NCBI GenBank assembly: GCA_945956945.1
Contig: CAMFJO010000043.1
Location: 1 to 6,857, forward strand
Length of the DNA: 6,857 nt
Reading direction: 5' to 3'
Source: an uncultured Legionellales bacterium
GTDB taxonomy: Bacteria; Pseudomonadota; Gammaproteobacteria; UBA1113
The notes under the pieces are model-generated. The model did no database searches, was not told the origin of the DNA, and was given only the letters and a program-made list of their open reading frames with translations. Of the stretch, positions 5,570 to 6,857 are shown one piece after another; position 1 is the first letter of the stretch, and every line of letters starts with the position of its first letter. Both the position numbers and the translations under genes were made by a program.

Positions 5570-6228
5570 CTGTGTTCCTTAATTTGTATACCCGTGGTGG
5601 TTGCTAATAATAAACTATCGGCAGGTCTTCTGGCAAAAAGTCCAGAGCCTAAAACACCGGGGATCGTTGCCAGTTTTTCTTCTAAAGCGATAGGTTCATG
5701 GAATGAAAGTTCGTGTACATCTAAAATAATATTATGGTTGTCGGTGATAAAGCCTTCACGCAATACCGGTAATCCACCTAGTTTAACCAACTCCCGTGCC
5801 ACATAACTTTGTGCCATGGGCAATACCTCTATGGCTAGGGGAAAAGCCCCGAGGGCTTTCACCATTTTAGAATCATCTGCAATGCACACAAATTTTCGTG
5901 CGGCTGTAGCCAATATTTTTTCACGCAGTAAACAGCCACCGCCGCCCTTGATCATTTGAAACAGAGGGTTAATTTCGTCCGCACCATCAATGTAGACATC
6001 AATCGTAGCCACTTGGTTAAATTCTACGACAGGAATATGGTGTTGTTTTAACAAAGTATAAGAGGCGACAGAGCTGGCAACGGTGGCTCCGATCAAGTGC
6101 TTTTTATTGGCCAGAGCCGCTATAAAGAAATTGACCGTGGAGCCTGAGCCTATGCCCAATATGCCATTATCGGGGATGTAATCCAATGCTGCCAGAGCAG
6201 CTTGCTGTTTTAGTTCATTTTGCGTCAT
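5566..6228 (-). CDS. rpiA: Ribose-5-phosphate isomerase A
   Basis: RpiA interconverts ribose 5-phosphate and ribulose 5-phosphate in the non-oxidative pentose phosphate pathway, in the cytoplasm. The 220-residue length matches E. coli RpiA (219). Motifs in order are the phosphate-binding loop GIGSGST (25-31), SSVAS (52-56), DVYIDGADEIN (77-87) with the catalytic D81 and D84, and MIKGGGG...REK with K94 and E103. These four residues fall at the same numbers as in the E. coli enzyme. Later blocks IEVLPMA, VKLGGLPVLREG and IPGVLGSGLFA complete the match. The frame is open 21 codons further upstream, but ATG at 6226-6228 is chosen because GAGG lies 7 bases before it, it overlaps the rsmD stop as ATGA, and it gives the family N-terminus. 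The stop likewise overlaps the next start by 4 bp, so this is the middle gene of a coupled operon. Nothing looks abnormal. Confidence 0.97.
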   Translation of the reverse strand: MTQNELKQQAALAALDYIPDNGILGIGSGSTVNFFIAALANKKHLIGATVASSVASYTLLKQHHIPVVEFNQVATIDVYIDGADEINPLFQMIKGGGGCLLREKILATAARKFVCIADDSKMVKALGAFPLAIEVLPMAQSYVARELVKLGGLPVLREGFITDNHNIILDVHELSFHEPIALEEKLATIPGVLGSGLFARRPADSLLLATTTGIQIKEHR

Positions 6229-6788
6229 AGGCCAACCTCGATTAATTGATATTCCACATGACCTGCCTTGCCCTGCTTGATACAATGCCAATGCAAGGGC
6301 AGATTTAAGGTGTGTGCGCGTTGCATTTCAATGTATATCCGAGTGCCTGGTTTTTCATAGGCGTATTGTTTTAGCAAAGGTATACACTGGTTTAAGAGAT
6401 CGCTTTGAAAAGGTGGATCCAGAAATATAATGTCATAGGGCTTGGGTTTGGGGATAATGGGTAATAAAGCATCTTGATTCAATAAAGAAACGCTTACTTT
6501 ATTTTTATCCAGGGGTAAGCTGGATATGATTTTCTCCAGAGGCGCGAGCACTTTAGGATCGCTGTCAATAAAAGTGACGTGCGCCGCGCCACGCGATAAG
6601 GCTTCTAAACCTAGAATACCACTGCCAGCAAATAGATCCAGGCAATAGGCATTGTGTAGGCGCGTACCCAACCAATTGAATAGCGTTTCACGGATCCTGT
6701 CACCCGTTGGACGAACCATTTCATTATTGGGTACAGGAATGTGTTTGCCACGCCAATAGCCCGCAATAATACGCACATGGTTAGCCAT
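6225..6788 (-). CDS. rsmD: 16S rRNA (guanine966-N2)-methyltransferase RsmD
   Basis: RsmD methylates N2 of G966 in 16S rRNA, using SAM, during 30S assembly. The 187-residue product begins with VRIIAGYWRG, followed by VRPTGDRIRETLFNWLG (25-41), a family block preceding the Rossmann fold. The SAM-binding loop is LDLFAGSGILGLEALSRGA (50-68), the acidic strand end is FIDSD (73-77), and the catalytic motif is FLDPPF (122-127). A GHVEYQLIEV ending matches the family's C-terminus. ATG at 6786-6788 is chosen because it places IIAG close to the N-terminus as in relatives. Only a poor GGGG precedes it, and an in-frame ATG at 6819-6821 would add 11 residues and cannot be excluded. The stop overlaps the rpiA start by 4 bp. 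E. coli RsmD is 198 aa, so the length is normal. Confidence 0.95.
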   Translation of the reverse strand: MANHVRIIAGYWRGKHIPVPNNEMVRPTGDRIRETLFNWLGTRLHNAYCLDLFAGSGILGLEALSRGAAHVTFIDSDPKVLAPLEKIISSLPLDKNKVSVSLLNQDALLPIIPKPKPYDIIFLDPPFQSDLLNQCIPLLKQYAYEKPGTRIYIEMQRAHTLNLPLHWHCIKQGKAGHVEYQLIEVGL

Positions 6789-6857
6789 AACAACCCCATA
6801 TCGGGTTGCGCATTCGCCCATCTGTCAATTCCATTTTCTCTCCAGTTTTTTGTGCGT

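Noticed and set aside
6229..6291. 21-residue N-terminal extension of rpiA
   Set aside because: It lies inside rsmD, and the ATG at 6226-6228 has a good ribosome binding site and gives the same length and residue numbering as E. coli RpiA.
6777..6828. TTGACA on the - strand (6823-6828) as a -35 box for rsmD
   Set aside because: No acceptable -10 hexamer lies 16-18 bases downstream; the best candidate needs a 19-base spacer and matches poorly.
1..6857. tRNA, rRNA, CRISPR, insertion sequence or prophage remnants
   Set aside because: I saw no clover-leaf sequence, regularly spaced repeats, transposase-like frame or terminal inverted repeats; nearly all bases are accounted for by eight genes.

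Overview
The window looks like chromosome of a moderately AT-rich gammaproteobacterium. RsmJ is essentially a gammaproteobacterial enzyme, and RpiA and RsmD align well by eye with the E. coli proteins. A Legionella/Coxiella-type lineage would fit the base composition and the mix of ATG, GTG and TTG starts, but this placement is an inference.

Layout. On the + strand, positions 1-720 hold the 3' part of rsmJ (16S rRNA m2G1516 methyltransferase), whose start lies before the window. After a 93-bp gap carrying a near-consensus sigma70 promoter (754-782) comes a tight + strand operon of four type IV pilin-like or pseudopilin-like genes: 814-1923, 1920-3128, 3140-4279 and 4298-5023. On the - strand, converging on it, is a compact operon read right to left: rsmD (6225-6788, 16S m2G966 methyltransferase), rpiA (5566-6228, ribose-5-phosphate isomerase A) and a PTPS/QueD-fold gene (5081-5569). 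These are joined by two 4-bp ATGA overlaps. The two operons meet in a 57-bp gap with, at best, a weak two-way terminator.

The four pilin-like genes are the unusual part. Each has a short basic leader, a Gly cleavage site, a hydrophobic helix and a secreted Ser/Thr/Asn-rich domain with an even number of cysteines. Three keep Glu at mature position +5; the third does not, as is known for GspK-type tip pseudopilins. The first three are very large for minor pilins (369, 402 and 379 aa) and share a recognisable domain order, which suggests duplication and divergence. No ATPase, platform protein, secretin or prepilin peptidase is present here, so the products must use machinery encoded elsewhere. 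The most economical reading is an uncharacterised minor-pilin or adhesin tip complex inserted between housekeeping genes.

The second point of interest is the PTPS-fold protein. It keeps the three zinc histidines but has an ExxHGH motif where QueD has CxxxHGH, and it seems to lack other QueD catalytic residues. Automatic naming as QueD is therefore doubtful.
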